From the NCBI GenBank assembly GCA_937923325.1, contig CAKZUQ010000003.1:124001-188000 (forward strand): a DNA stretch of 64,000 nucleotides. The letters run 5' to 3'. The stretch is from an uncultured Bacteriovoracaceae bacterium (GTDB lineage Bacteria > Bdellovibrionota > Bacteriovoracia > Bacteriovoracales > Bacteriovoracaceae). This document shows, one piece after another, positions 1-8,070 of this stretch. Both the position numbers and the translations under genes were made by a program. The notes below the pieces were generated by a model. The model saw nothing but the letters and a program-made list of their open reading frames with translations. It did not search any database and was not told the origin of the DNA. The first letter of the stretch is position 1. Every line of letters starts with the position of its first letter.

Positions 1-232
1 TGGGGTATTAGCGGCAACAAGTGAGCTTGGAGTAGGATTTTTAGGAAGTATTCCATTAGAGCTTGGATTAAGAAAAGGTTCTGACTTTGGAACTCCATAT
101 ATGCAACAAAATAAATATGAAGGTTCAAAAGTGTTTGATGCTTATCAGTCGATTGCAAAAAAGCTAACAGATTACTTTCACCCGGGTGAAACAAAAAAGA
201 AAAGTCTATTATCAAAGATTTTAAAAAACTAA
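1..232 (+). CDS. Mrp/NBP35-family P-loop ATPase, C-terminal end (partial)
   Basis: The frame is open from base 2 to a TAA at 230-232 and gives the last 76 residues of a protein that begins before the window. The sequence FLGSIPLELGLRKGSDFGTP matches the conserved C-terminal block of Mrp/ApbC ATPases (usually LGsIPLdp.lreasDsG.P), which load or carry Fe-S clusters in the cytoplasm. The Walker A part is outside the window, so the assignment rests on this block alone. The stop abuts the ATG of the next gene (TAAATG), so the two are probably cotranscribed. A related MinD/ParA-like ATPase is the main alternative. Confidence 0.75.
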   Translation, partial: GVLAATSELGVGFLGSIPLELGLRKGSDFGTPYMQQNKYEGSKVFDAYQSIAKKLTDYFHPGETKKKSLLSKILKN

Positions 233-769
233 ATGAAGAATTATCTGATCGATGTACTTGAGGAGCAGAGCTTTTTAAATTTTACTGGAAAGGTAAATGT
301 GCTTGAAGCTTTAAAAGGGATGCTCCTAGGTTTAATCTATATAAGAGAAGGTCAGATAATTAATTGTACGTATCATAAATATGAAGGAATGGAGGCTTTA
401 GAAAGCCTTTTCTTTTTAGAATTTGAGGGAGTTGAATTAAACATTATTCCTGAGCCTGAAATGATTCAAGATATTCAAAGAAAAATTCACTTTCCATTAA
501 GCACTTTAAAAAAGAAGATTGAAGCGGTTGTTCAAGTTTGTGCTGCAAACAAGAAGGACGCACCCCCACTGAATTTAAAATTAGCAGTAAATCCGACTAT
601 TTTAGAGAATGGGCAAAGTTTAACTAGTGATGAATTTGATGCATTAAAAATTCTTTGTGATTATAATAAAGTTGAAGATATATATAAAGAATGTGATCTT
701 GCAAAGCACAAAGTGACTAGTGCTCTAGTATCATTGAGAAAGAAAAAAGCTATAAAAGTAATAAAATAG
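233..769 (+). CDS. DUF4388 (PATAN-like) protein with C-terminal helical region
   Basis: This 178-residue soluble protein has no signal peptide. Residues about 10-75 match the DUF4388 pattern seen in deltaproteobacterial regulators: a short FTGKV start, then GMLLGLIYIREGQI, then GMEALESLFFLEFEGVELN. The last 50 residues are charged and helical, ending in KVTSALVSLRKKKAIKVIK, and could form a winged-helix-like module. DUF4388 proteins are usually linked to signalling or gliding; the exact role is unknown. The ATG directly follows the stop of the Mrp-like gene, and the next gene starts 10 bases after the stop, so this is the middle gene of a three-gene operon. Confidence 0.7.
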   Translation: MKNYLIDVLEEQSFLNFTGKVNVLEALKGMLLGLIYIREGQIINCTYHKYEGMEALESLFFLEFEGVELNIIPEPEMIQDIQRKIHFPLSTLKKKIEAVVQVCAANKKDAPPLNLKLAVNPTILENGQSLTSDEFDALKILCDYNKVEDIYKECDLAKHKVTSALVSLRKKKAIKVIK

Positions 770-779
770 AGAGGTTAGT

Positions 780-968
780 ATGAAGGGACAAGAGCATAAT
801 AAAGGTGAACTTAAAGAAGTTACTGTTAAGATAGAATCAGCTTTAGCAGATGATTTAGCGACTATGAGTCAAAATAGTGAGTTGGATCAATCTGAAATAG
901 TTGCAATTGCTTTAAAGAGATTTAGAGCAAGTCATATGGATTATATGGGTAAAAGATTAGACGACTAA
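780..968 (+). CDS. Small ribbon-helix-helix-like protein
   Basis: A 62-residue protein. After a charged N-terminus there is a short strand-like stretch (LKEVTVKIESALADDL) followed by two helices, with SEIVAIALKRFRASH in the second. This is the general pattern of CopG/MetJ-type ribbon-helix-helix DNA-binding proteins. AGAGAGG lies about 5 bases upstream of the ATG. It is the last gene of the operon with the Mrp-like and DUF4388 genes. No partner toxin gene is adjacent, so an antitoxin role is not supported. The fold call is pattern-based and tentative. Confidence 0.5.
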   Translation: MKGQEHNKGELKEVTVKIESALADDLATMSQNSELDQSEIVAIALKRFRASHMDYMGKRLDD

Positions 969-1048
969 TCATTGATTAAATGAAACAGGTGACTTTACTA
1001 ATAACTGAATAGTAAAACCTGAATGAATATTCTTAAAATGAATACTCT

Positions 1049-1105
1049 AAAAAAAAACTAGAAAATAGAACAGTTTTAAAGTTCTACTTTCTAGTTATAT
1101 TTTTT
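1049..1105. terminator. Bidirectional intrinsic terminator
   Basis: A 16-base arm at 1056-1071 (starting AACTAGAAA) pairs with 1081-1096 (ending TTTCTAGTT) with a single A/C mismatch and a 9-base loop. It is preceded by a run of A and followed by a run of T, so it can stop transcription from both sides. It lies between the convergent genes ending at 968 and 1109. Confidence 0.85.
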
Positions 1106-1108
1106 TTT

Positions 1109-1582
1109 CTACAAGTTACTGCCCTTAGTTGTAAGAAGGGTTCTTAATTCTTCAACTTGAGACACTTCTGAACTATTATCTAAAGTTTGAAAAAGATCAT
1201 CAACTTCTACCTGAGAGAAAATAATCTCATCATTAGAGTTTTCTTCTGTTCTCTTAGAGTTTGTCATAACTTCAATCTCATCAAAAATATATTGTGGGAT
1301 CGAAGAGAAGTTTTTCTGTATTGGCTTAAGGTTATCTGAATCTAGAACAAGAATCGTTCCACCTAGAAGAATCGAACCTATCCCTGAAATATCATACATG
1401 CCACTTGAGTTTATTGCTTTGACAGTACCGATAGTCCCAAGAACAGCTCCAGAGCCTATAAAAAGTAGTCCAAGAGTTGTTCCTCCACTGGCTGCAACAG
1501 TAATAATTCCGGCTTCAGCTTTTTGAGGTGTAAATGTCATGGCCCCAATCATAATTGTTAAAGATAAAAAAAATCCTTTCAT
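1109..1582 (-). CDS. Hypothetical exported protein with Gly-rich hydrophobic segments
   Basis: This 157-residue protein starts with a clear Sec signal (MKGFFLSLTIMIGAMTF ... KAEAG, likely cleavage after AEA). Two Gly/Ala-rich hydrophobic stretches follow (about residues 26-55 and 63-80, GGTTLGLLFIGSGAVLGTIG and ISGIGSILLGG), then an acidic hydrophilic tail. The layout resembles small envelope proteins with a glycine-zipper-like hairpin. The start overlaps the stop of the upstream gene by 4 bases (ATGA) after an AAGGAG site, so the two are translationally coupled. I do not recognise the family. Confidence 0.7.
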   Translation of the reverse strand: MKGFFLSLTIMIGAMTFTPQKAEAGIITVAASGGTTLGLLFIGSGAVLGTIGTVKAINSSGMYDISGIGSILLGGTILVLDSDNLKPIQKNFSSIPQYIFDEIEVMTNSKRTEENSNDEIIFSQVEVDDLFQTLDNSSEVSQVEELRTLLTTKGSNL

Positions 1583-2856
1583 AATTTCTCCTTGTGTGTG
1601 GTTTTGTAATTAAAGTTAATTAAACTTACGATATGATTACTATTAATTTTTGAATAATGATTTTTGAAAAATCTTACTTCGTGTTTATCTATTGTATTAA
1701 TTTTTATACTGATAAAGCGATCATTAGTAGATACTAATCTAGAGTCTTTTGTTCTAAAAACTTTTATTGAATTCTTTGAGGTAAGTAGTGAACAGTCAAA
1801 CTCGAAAGAGTTTACATTTCTAGTATTGCTTAGAGAGCCAATATAATTATTATTCAAGTACAAACTATATCCAGGGTTAGTATGTTGAGATTCGATACTA
1901 AACTGACACTTCTTTGAGTGTTGAATTTTATCGCTATAGCTTTTAAGTGATAAGGCTTTGATTTTTTTTAATGATAAGATAGGAGTTGTGTCTCCAAGGA
2001 ATGATTTATATCTTTTTACAGTTAGCGGATAGAAGTATTCATAGTTATCCCTTGTGCTTTTAATGTCATAATGCTTGATAACTTTAAGCGAGTTACATGA
2101 GTACATTATAATTTGAGCGAGACTATTAGGCATAGACTTGAAAAAGTTAGAGGGAATAGTATTATTCTTCGCATCTAATATTCTTCCATCCTTAGCTGAG
2201 TGAGCTATGAAAATTGCTCTTGTTGCATTGTTATTTAATAGTTCATTTGCTCTGTAGTAAGTTGCTCCTTCAATAATTTTCCAGCCATCTTTTAAAAGAA
2301 ATTTAGTTTTTGATCTAATAAGTTTATAGGTTTGTAAGTTCTGATCTTTTGCTTGAAGCTTTTTAAGGGTTTTAATTTTACTATCTAAAGAAAGAATCTT
2401 CTTCATTTTTTCTTCATGTTCATTAAAATATTTTAAGCAATGATTTATATCTGTAGTATTCGATAACTCTTTAAACAATATAGAATCTTTCAAATTATTG
2501 AATTCTACTTTTAAGTTTCGTTTTAAATCTTTTAGAGCTTTACGTTCTTTTTTTGTTAGAAATTCTTGTGGAGTTAGTATGAATACATATTTTAACTCTG
2601 TAGAGCTCGATTCAGAGTATCTATTGGTTAGGGGAGATTGTGGTAAACCTTTAATTTCAACAATCTTTTGAGGTGTAAAGATGGCATTGAATAGAAAGCT
2701 TAGTTCAAGCTTTCTATTGGGTTCATTTTTATCAACATGAGCTGTATTTTGGTTAGAGCTTACTAACTCCTGACAAAATCTCTTAGAAGAAGTTTGGGCA
2801 AATACACTTATTGTATGTATCAAAAGCAAGATAAATATGAATCTAAATTTACTCAT
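1579..2856 (-). CDS. Hypothetical exported protein with possible His/Cys (clan CD-like) dyad
   Basis: A 425-residue secreted protein with an N-terminal signal (hydrophobic to about residue 20, VFAQ). Residues 100-190 are Lys/Leu-rich and probably helical. The segment AIFIAHSAKDGRI (His219) and, about 35 residues later, QIIMYSCNSL (Cys254) resembles the spacing of the catalytic His and Cys in CHAT/caspase-like clan CD peptidases. The C-terminal 100 residues look like a beta-rich domain (SLYLNNNYIGSLSN). It is the first gene of a two-gene minus-strand unit with the glycine-rich exported protein. No confident family match was made, and the peptidase idea is only a hypothesis. Confidence 0.6.
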   Translation of the reverse strand: MSKFRFIFILLLIHTISVFAQTSSKRFCQELVSSNQNTAHVDKNEPNRKLELSFLFNAIFTPQKIVEIKGLPQSPLTNRYSESSSTELKYVFILTPQEFLTKKERKALKDLKRNLKVEFNNLKDSILFKELSNTTDINHCLKYFNEHEEKMKKILSLDSKIKTLKKLQAKDQNLQTYKLIRSKTKFLLKDGWKIIEGATYYRANELLNNNATRAIFIAHSAKDGRILDAKNNTIPSNFFKSMPNSLAQIIMYSCNSLKVIKHYDIKSTRDNYEYFYPLTVKRYKSFLGDTTPILSLKKIKALSLKSYSDKIQHSKKCQFSIESQHTNPGYSLYLNNNYIGSLSNTRNVNSFEFDCSLLTSKNSIKVFRTKDSRLVSTNDRFISIKINTIDKHEVRFFKNHYSKINSNHIVSLINFNYKTTHKEKL

Positions 2857-3069
2857 TTCTTACAGCCTCAGGTGTATTAACTATTTCCAATAAAGGTAAT
2901 GTATATTAGTGTTGTGCGTTGCGCAATTACTTTCCTGAAACGTGAACTTTTTATAGAGGCTTATATTGTATGCAATTTATACTCTGATCTAATAAAGAGA
3001 ATTGTTATAGGCTTTATAAACTTGCATATATAAGAATTACAAGAAACTTAAGAACTTTAAGGGTAAATA

Positions 3070-4074
3070 ATGAAAAGTTTGTTAGTCGCAATATTGATAA
3101 CTACAAATACACTCGCCTCTTCTTGCGATCCTCTAGACTTATGGTGGAAGAAGAGTGATCTCGCAAACGGTGGGGCGAATATTGATAATGCGCGAAGAAT
3201 ATCTAAAAAAGTATATAAACCAATAGTTGCAGTTATTGACTCAGGCGTAGATGTCTTTCATAAAGATTTAAAAGGATAAATATTAATCAATAAAAAAGAA
3301 ATTCCAAATAATGGAATTGATGATGATAACAACGGTTATATTGATGATTATTATGGCTATAATACAGATACTAATACAGGAGATATATTTCCAACACAAG
3401 ATTATGGTACACATGTTGCTGGTATAATAGGAGCCAATAGTATTAGCTTGGGGATGAAGGGAGTTTCTAGCTATCTTAAAATTTTACCTATTAAGATAAA
3501 TACTGCATATCATAAAATCGACGGGCAAATGCCTTCTGCGATTCACTATGCAATTGATAGAGGTGTAGATATTATAAATATCTCGCTAAAGACCGGGTTT
3601 CATAAATTGATTTCTGATGCTATTGAAAGAGCGAAAAAAAAGAATATCTTGATTATAGCTGCAAGTGGAAATAAATCTCAAAATAGTGCTGATTACATTG
3701 CTTTATATAAAACGTGGTTTTCTAATGTAGTATCAGTTGCATCATCTGATCGAGATAGACTAAAATCTTATTTTTCAAATTACGGCTCTGAGAGTGTAGA
3801 TATATTTGCCCCTGGATCTGATATCTGTTCTACTATTATGAAAAATAAATATGGAATAAAGAGTGGGACTAGTATGGCCACTCCGGTTGTCAGTGGAGTC
3901 GCAGCTTTGGTTTTAGCCACACATGGTAAACAAGCGGCTAAAACAATGAGAGAGAGACTTGTTGGAACTGCTCATAGGTTTGAAGCTCTAAGCGGGCTAG
4001 TTTCTTCAAATGGCCTTATTGATGCTCACAATGCACTTACAGGTCAGCTATCTTTAAACTTTCTATGGGAGTAA
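3070..4074 (+). pseudogene. Secreted subtilisin-like serine protease (S8), interrupted by one in-frame stop
   Basis: The reading frame encodes a signal peptide (MKSLLVAILITTNTLASS), the catalytic Asp block VAVIDSGVD, then TAA at 3277-3279. It continues in the same frame with the calcium-loop-like NNGIDDDNNGYIDD, the catalytic His block YGTHVAGIIG and the catalytic Ser block SGTSMATPVVSGVAAL. Family members normally have an Asn or similar residue at the stop position (HxDLKGN-IxIN). All triad residues and the Asn-containing AASGN block are intact, and the rest of the frame shows no damage. This means a very recent nonsense change, a sequencing error, or readthrough. As read, only a 69-residue inactive fragment would be made. 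Confidence 0.85.
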
Positions 4075-4131
4075 ATTGATTAAAAAATATACATCGACTA
4101 ATAAAACCACAGGAATATTGTTACATTTTAC

Positions 4132-4145
4132 GTGATATCAGTCAC
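4132..4145. promoter_or_regulatory. GTGA-N6-TCAC dyad (CRP/FNR-family-like site)
   Basis: GTGA at 4132-4135 and TCAC at 4142-4145 are separated by 6 bases, the half-site geometry of CRP/FNR-type regulators. It lies about 19 bases upstream of the sigma54 element that precedes the 4204 gene. A second site of identical geometry lies upstream of the 13198 gene. The binder is unknown. Confidence 0.4.
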
Positions 4146-4161
4146 TTGGAGGGTGTGTTGT

Positions 4162-4179
4162 TTGGCATCCTCGTTGCAT
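4162..4179 (+). promoter_or_regulatory. Sigma54 (-24/-12) promoter
   Basis: TTGGCAT-CCTCG-TTGCA matches the RpoN consensus TGGCAC-N5-TTGCW with one change. The GG (4164-4165) and GC (4176-4177) are separated by exactly 10 bases, the rigid spacing sigma54 needs. The expected start of transcription is near 4189, just upstream of an AGGAG site and the ATG at 4204. Confidence 0.85.
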
Positions 4180-4203
4180 TATATATAGCAACAGGAGACA
4201 AAC

Positions 4204-5031
4204 ATGAAAGCACTTAAAAAACTAACATTAATCGCAGCAACTTCAGTAACAGCATTCTCTTTAGCTATTACTTTTTATAATTCAGCTGCTTTAAATAATG
4301 ATTCTTTTATGGATGCTAGGTTTGCTTCAAATAATAAAAGATTAGATGAACTTAATGGAGATATAACTATTGGAAGAATGGCAGCATCAACACAGAGCTG
4401 GGATTCTTTAGAAGTTGAAAAAGAAGCTGTTAAGCCTGTAGAATTAAGAAAAAAAGCAAAGGTTGCTAGCTCTTTAAAAACAACACCTGTTGAACTTGAA
4501 CCAGCTATTAAAGAAGACCTAGAGTTAACTTTAGCATCAGTTAAATTAGGTGTTAAAGCTGAAGGTAAGCCAAATAAACTAACTGCTCTTAAAGAAGGAA
4601 GTTTTTCAGGTTCAGCAAGAACTTCAAACGGATATGTAGAAGAAGTAGTGGTAAATCTTCCAAATGGTAAAACAATTGATATCTACTCTCACAAGAGAAT
4701 GGCATCAAATGTATTTGAGTACGAAGATCCTGAAACTGGAGAATTAAGAAGTGCAATGATGTATGAGTCTGCAAAAAATACATTCACAGTAATGCTTACA
4801 AACGATACTTACTACCCAGGAACAAGATTAGAGTTTAAAACAAGTGGTGAAACTTTTGGTAACGATTCAAATGCTAACTGGGCAATGAATGACCAAAATA
4901 TCAATAACGAACTAGCTGAAAGTGAAGAAGTACAAAATAACTACGAGCAAGAAGAAGTACAAACAGACTATGCTCAAGATGTTAACCCATCAGAGAATAC
5001 ACCAAGTTTCTCTTTTCAATTTAACTCTTAA
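4204..5031 (+). CDS. Hypothetical exported protein, sigma54-driven
   Basis: A 275-residue protein with an N-terminal signal or anchor (MKALKKLTLIAATSVTAFSLAITF). The middle is Lys/Glu-rich and probably extended. Residues about 130-215 (FSGSARTSNGYVEEVVVNLPNG ... YYPGTRLEF) look like a small beta domain. The C-terminal 55 residues are low-complexity and acidic (Asn, Gln, Glu, with EEVQ-x-NY and EEVQ-x-DY repeats) and end in FSFQF. AGGAG precedes the ATG by about 7 bases. A near-consensus sigma54 promoter lies directly upstream. The family is not recognised; periplasmic or surface location is inferred from the signal. Confidence 0.75.
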   Translation: MKALKKLTLIAATSVTAFSLAITFYNSAALNNDSFMDARFASNNKRLDELNGDITIGRMAASTQSWDSLEVEKEAVKPVELRKKAKVASSLKTTPVELEPAIKEDLELTLASVKLGVKAEGKPNKLTALKEGSFSGSARTSNGYVEEVVVNLPNGKTIDIYSHKRMASNVFEYEDPETGELRSAMMYESAKNTFTVMLTNDTYYPGTRLEFKTSGETFGNDSNANWAMNDQNINNELAESEEVQNNYEQEEVQTDYAQDVNPSENTPSFSFQFNS

Positions 5032-5054
5032 TCATAAAGAGGTAGAGTAAATGA

Positions 5055-6455
5055 ATGATAGAAGAAAAATTACTAGATCAATTATTTACTAAAGTTCAAG
5101 ATTATTTAAATATCGATAAAGATTCACCTGTTGTTAACTACATAGGTGGATCATCTCTAACTAAAGATAACTACTCTGATATTGATACAAATGGCCATAA
5201 TTCTAGCGCTAAACTCTTTGAAGATGTGGATTACTACTTAAAATACGCCTTAAATACTAATCATCCACAATTTAATAACCAATTAAATGGAGGATTTGTA
5301 CCTCCTGCATTAGTTGGAGAGATCATAAGCTTTATTACAAATACATCTATGGCCACATATGAAATTGCCCCTATAGGGACAATTTTAGAAAAGAAAATTA
5401 TCACCAAATTAAATGACTTAATAGGCTTTAAAGATGGTGAAGGAATTATGACAACAGGTGGTAGTAATGCCAATATGTTGGCCATCCAATGTGCAAGAAA
5501 TAAAGTAGATAGTACGATCAAGTTTAAGGGCAATGGATCAAATCGATTTCATATATATGTATCTGATCAGGCCCATTATTCGTTTCAAAAAGCAGTAAAT
5601 ATAATGGGAATTGGTCTTGAGTCAATAATTCAAATTCGATCGGTAGATGGAGTGATGGATAGTAAGCACTTAAGAGAATCAATTGAAGATTCAATTAAAA
5701 ACAATTTTACACCATTGATGATTGCAAGCACAAGCGGGACAACAGTCTTAGGATGTTTTGATAGCATAATTAAAAACGATTTGGTTGCTAAGGAATACAA
5801 TCTTTGGCATCACGTAGATGCAGCTTGGGGTGGACCAGCTCTATTTAGTGATAGATTAGAGTCTCTTATGAAAGGCGTAGAACAAGTTGATTCAGTTACA
5901 TGGGATGCACATAAACTCATGGGAACAGGCCTTATAACTTCGTTTATTTTACTAAAAGAAAAGGGACAATTAATATCGGCCAATAGTGGAGGTGGTGAGA
6001 AATACCTCTTTCACGAATATGAAAACTCAGAATTTGATACTGGAGCAATGTCTTTACAGTGTGGAAGAAAGGTTGACTCACTAAAAATGTGGCTTGCATG
6101 GAGATATTATGGAAGTGACGGTTATGCAAAGCTAGTTGATAAGCAGCTAGATACTGCAATCTATCTTGAGGGACTTATAAATGAGCATCCTAGACTTAAA
6201 ATGCTTTATAAAAGGGACTATTTAAATGTTTGTTTTCAGGTGATACCTAAAAATAATGAAAATATAGATGAATATAACTATAAGTTAAGATTTCATATGG
6301 TTAAGCAGACTAAATCATTAGTAAACTTTGCTAGGTCTAAGAGTGGAGATATCTTTTTTAGGTATGTATTGACTAATTTTTCGACCAACAAAGAAGATAT
6401 TGATATTTTTATAAAGAATCTATTTGAGGCGGAAGATACATTTAAATTAGAATAG
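5055..6455 (+). CDS. Group II PLP-dependent amino-acid decarboxylase (glutamate/cysteine-sulfinate/DABA type)
   Basis: A 466-residue cytoplasmic enzyme. Pyridoxal-binding features are visible: GGSNANMLA near residue 135, the stacking His in SDQAHYSFQKA (His175), HVDAAWGG (Asp255, pairs with the pyridine N) and the Schiff-base Lys in TWDAHKLMGTG (Lys287). This is the pattern of group II decarboxylases acting on glutamate, cysteine sulfinate, diaminobutyrate or aromatic amino acids. The substrate cannot be fixed from sequence alone; the HKLMGTG form favours the glutamate/CSAD/DABA branch. The start at 5055 was chosen over the ATG at 5051, which is out of frame. It follows the 4204 gene by 23 bases and may share its sigma54 promoter. 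Confidence 0.88.
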   Translation: MIEEKLLDQLFTKVQDYLNIDKDSPVVNYIGGSSLTKDNYSDIDTNGHNSSAKLFEDVDYYLKYALNTNHPQFNNQLNGGFVPPALVGEIISFITNTSMATYEIAPIGTILEKKIITKLNDLIGFKDGEGIMTTGGSNANMLAIQCARNKVDSTIKFKGNGSNRFHIYVSDQAHYSFQKAVNIMGIGLESIIQIRSVDGVMDSKHLRESIEDSIKNNFTPLMIASTSGTTVLGCFDSIIKNDLVAKEYNLWHHVDAAWGGPALFSDRLESLMKGVEQVDSVTWDAHKLMGTGLITSFILLKEKGQLISANSGGGEKYLFHEYENSEFDTGAMSLQCGRKVDSLKMWLAWRYYGSDGYAKLVDKQLDTAIYLEGLINEHPRLKMLYKRDYLNVCFQVIPKNNENIDEYNYKLRFHMVKQTKSLVNFARSKSGDIFFRYVLTNFSTNKEDIDIFIKNLFEAEDTFKLE

Positions 6456-6468
6456 ATAAAAATCAAAC

Positions 6469-6497
6469 AAGTGTAAAAAAAGTATACACTTTTTATT
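6469..6497 (+). terminator. Probable weak intrinsic terminator
   Basis: AAGTGTA (6469-6475) pairs with TACACTT (6485-6491) around an A-rich loop and is followed by TTTTATT. It sits just after the decarboxylase stop. The stem is AT-rich, so termination may be leaky. The same dyad could instead act as an operator for the sigma54 promoter 36 bases downstream. Confidence 0.5.
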
Positions 6498-6525
6498 AAA
6501 AAATTGTCTTAAAAGTAAACAAAAA

Positions 6526-6542
6526 ATGGCATAAGAATTGCT
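6526..6542 (+). promoter_or_regulatory. Sigma54 (-24/-12) promoter
   Basis: TGGCAT-AAGAA-TTGCT: GG at 6528-6529 and GC at 6540-6541 with exactly 10 bases between. The element lies 33 bases before the ATG of the 6575 lipoprotein gene, with the expected transcription start near 6553. Confidence 0.85.
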
Positions 6543-6574
6543 CCTTAAACAGTAATTAATTTAAGGAGAAAAAT

Positions 6575-8059
6575 ATGAAGATGAAAAGTTCAGCTTTAAT
6601 GCTAACAGCTTTGGTTTTAACTAGTTGTGGTAAAAATGCATATCTTAATAAAAGTCTTGAGAGTGCAGACAAGGCCTTAAGAAGTGTAACAACAGAAAAT
6701 AAACTTGAAGACGTATCAAATGATGTTGAAATCTCCATTGCAACAAAAGATTTAAATTTAGGAAATATACTACAATCGACAACAAAGTTAGTACCAATCA
6801 TAATAGAAAATGATGGTAAAGATATTATTGATCAAATAAAGCTAATCTCTGGTGATGGAAGTGTAGCAGTGAAAGAGGTTGGTGAGATTGCTTTAGCTAA
6901 TGGTGGAAGGGTCTTAGGTTATATTGAAATAACAGAAGATCAACTAGGTGAATTCTTAAAAGAAATTGAAGTAGAATATAAAAATGGTGAAGAGTCTAAA
7001 ACTCAAAGAGTAAATATAACTGGTGTAGTAACTGAAGATAATTCAATTGTTGGATCGACTCTAAAGCTAACAAGAGAACAAGATGATAAACTTAATTTTA
7101 GATCACTTCCAGTAAATTCAAATTTTTCAAAAGAAGTTATCTTAAAAAATGTTGGAAATACTTCGAGTATTGTAACTGCAATAAGCATTGAAGATGGAAC
7201 TCAATTTTCAATAGATGAGAAGACTATGAATGAGTGTATTGGTGATGTTTTAGAAAACTGTTCAGTCATTACACATTTTAACCCTAAAGAAGTTGGAAAA
7301 TTTAGTGATAAAGTTAAAGTAACTTATATGGACAATAATGGCATATCAAATGATATATTCATAAAACTTAGAGGTAAGGCCACAGATCAAGACAGATGCG
7401 TTGAAATAAATGAAGTTGCTCATATGCCAAAAACAATATCAGAGCTAGGAGAAGATGAGCTAAATATGGAGCTACCATATTTTGAAAAAATATCTTCAAA
7501 TTCAAGAGTAATAGAAAAATTACTTAATGATCAAGAAAATATGAGAGCTGTGACATTAGAAGAAACATCACTATATGTAAGTGATGCCCAAGTTGTGACA
7601 AGTTTTAATATTGAATCAAAAAGAGTTGAGGGAACTATAAGCGGAGTTGAGCTTACGGCAGATATGAAGAAGTATGTATCGAAAAATGATCGAGCATATC
7701 ATGAGAAAACTGAGATACTTTGTATTGAAAATACAAAAGCTTGTTCTGGTGTAAGATTTATATCAAAAAATTATAAACAACATATTAACCCTGCATTTTC
7801 AATGGACTCTGATATATTTTCAAAAAACCTTTTAGAAAATGGTACAGAAATGGAGGAAGCTAATATTCCATTCCTAAAATATAGTACGACAATGAAGATG
7901 AAAGATGTATTTCCAAATTCTTATAAGAGTATCTATGATAAATTAAAAATTGACGCATCTGCTATGATTATACTCTCTGATGATATAAAGCTTGAAGATT
8001 CACCTCAATTAAATATAAAATACAAAAATATTAAAGATAAATTTAATAAATGTATTTAA
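6575..8059 (+). CDS. Lipoprotein with Ig-like (ASPM/HYDIN-type) repeats, paralogue A
   Basis: A 494-residue lipoprotein: the signal ends in lipobox LTSC (Cys18). The residues after the Cys, GKNAYL then a spacer and RS, recur in the lipoproteins at 9441 and 13198. About residues 50-260 contain two beta-sandwich repeats of the ASPM-SPD2-Hydin type (LNLGN ... VPIIIENDGKD, and FSKEVILKNVGNTSSIVTAISI ... CSVITHFNPKEVGKFSDKVKVTY). The C-terminal 220 residues have a Cys-containing module (LCIENTKACSGVRFIS) shared with paralogue B. AAGGAG precedes the first ATG by 6 bases. It is driven by a sigma54 promoter and is probably an outer-membrane surface or periplasmic lipoprotein. Confidence 0.8.
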   Translation: MKMKSSALMLTALVLTSCGKNAYLNKSLESADKALRSVTTENKLEDVSNDVEISIATKDLNLGNILQSTTKLVPIIIENDGKDIIDQIKLISGDGSVAVKEVGEIALANGGRVLGYIEITEDQLGEFLKEIEVEYKNGEESKTQRVNITGVVTEDNSIVGSTLKLTREQDDKLNFRSLPVNSNFSKEVILKNVGNTSSIVTAISIEDGTQFSIDEKTMNECIGDVLENCSVITHFNPKEVGKFSDKVKVTYMDNNGISNDIFIKLRGKATDQDRCVEINEVAHMPKTISELGEDELNMELPYFEKISSNSRVIEKLLNDQENMRAVTLEETSLYVSDAQVVTSFNIESKRVEGTISGVELTADMKKYVSKNDRAYHEKTEILCIENTKACSGVRFISKNYKQHINPAFSMDSDIFSKNLLENGTEMEEANIPFLKYSTTMKMKDVFPNSYKSIYDKLKIDASAMIILSDDIKLEDSPQLNIKYKNIKDKFNKCI

Positions 8060-8070
8060 AATGAGGTTTT

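Noticed and set aside
4075..4203. Riboswitch or attenuator in the leaders of the sigma54-driven genes
   Set aside because: Predicted leaders are only about 15-25 bases, too short for such elements.
6469..6491. Dyad AGTGTA-N9-TACACT considered as an operator of the 6575 promoter
   Set aside because: It directly follows a stop codon and is trailed by a T-run, so a weak terminator is the simpler reading.
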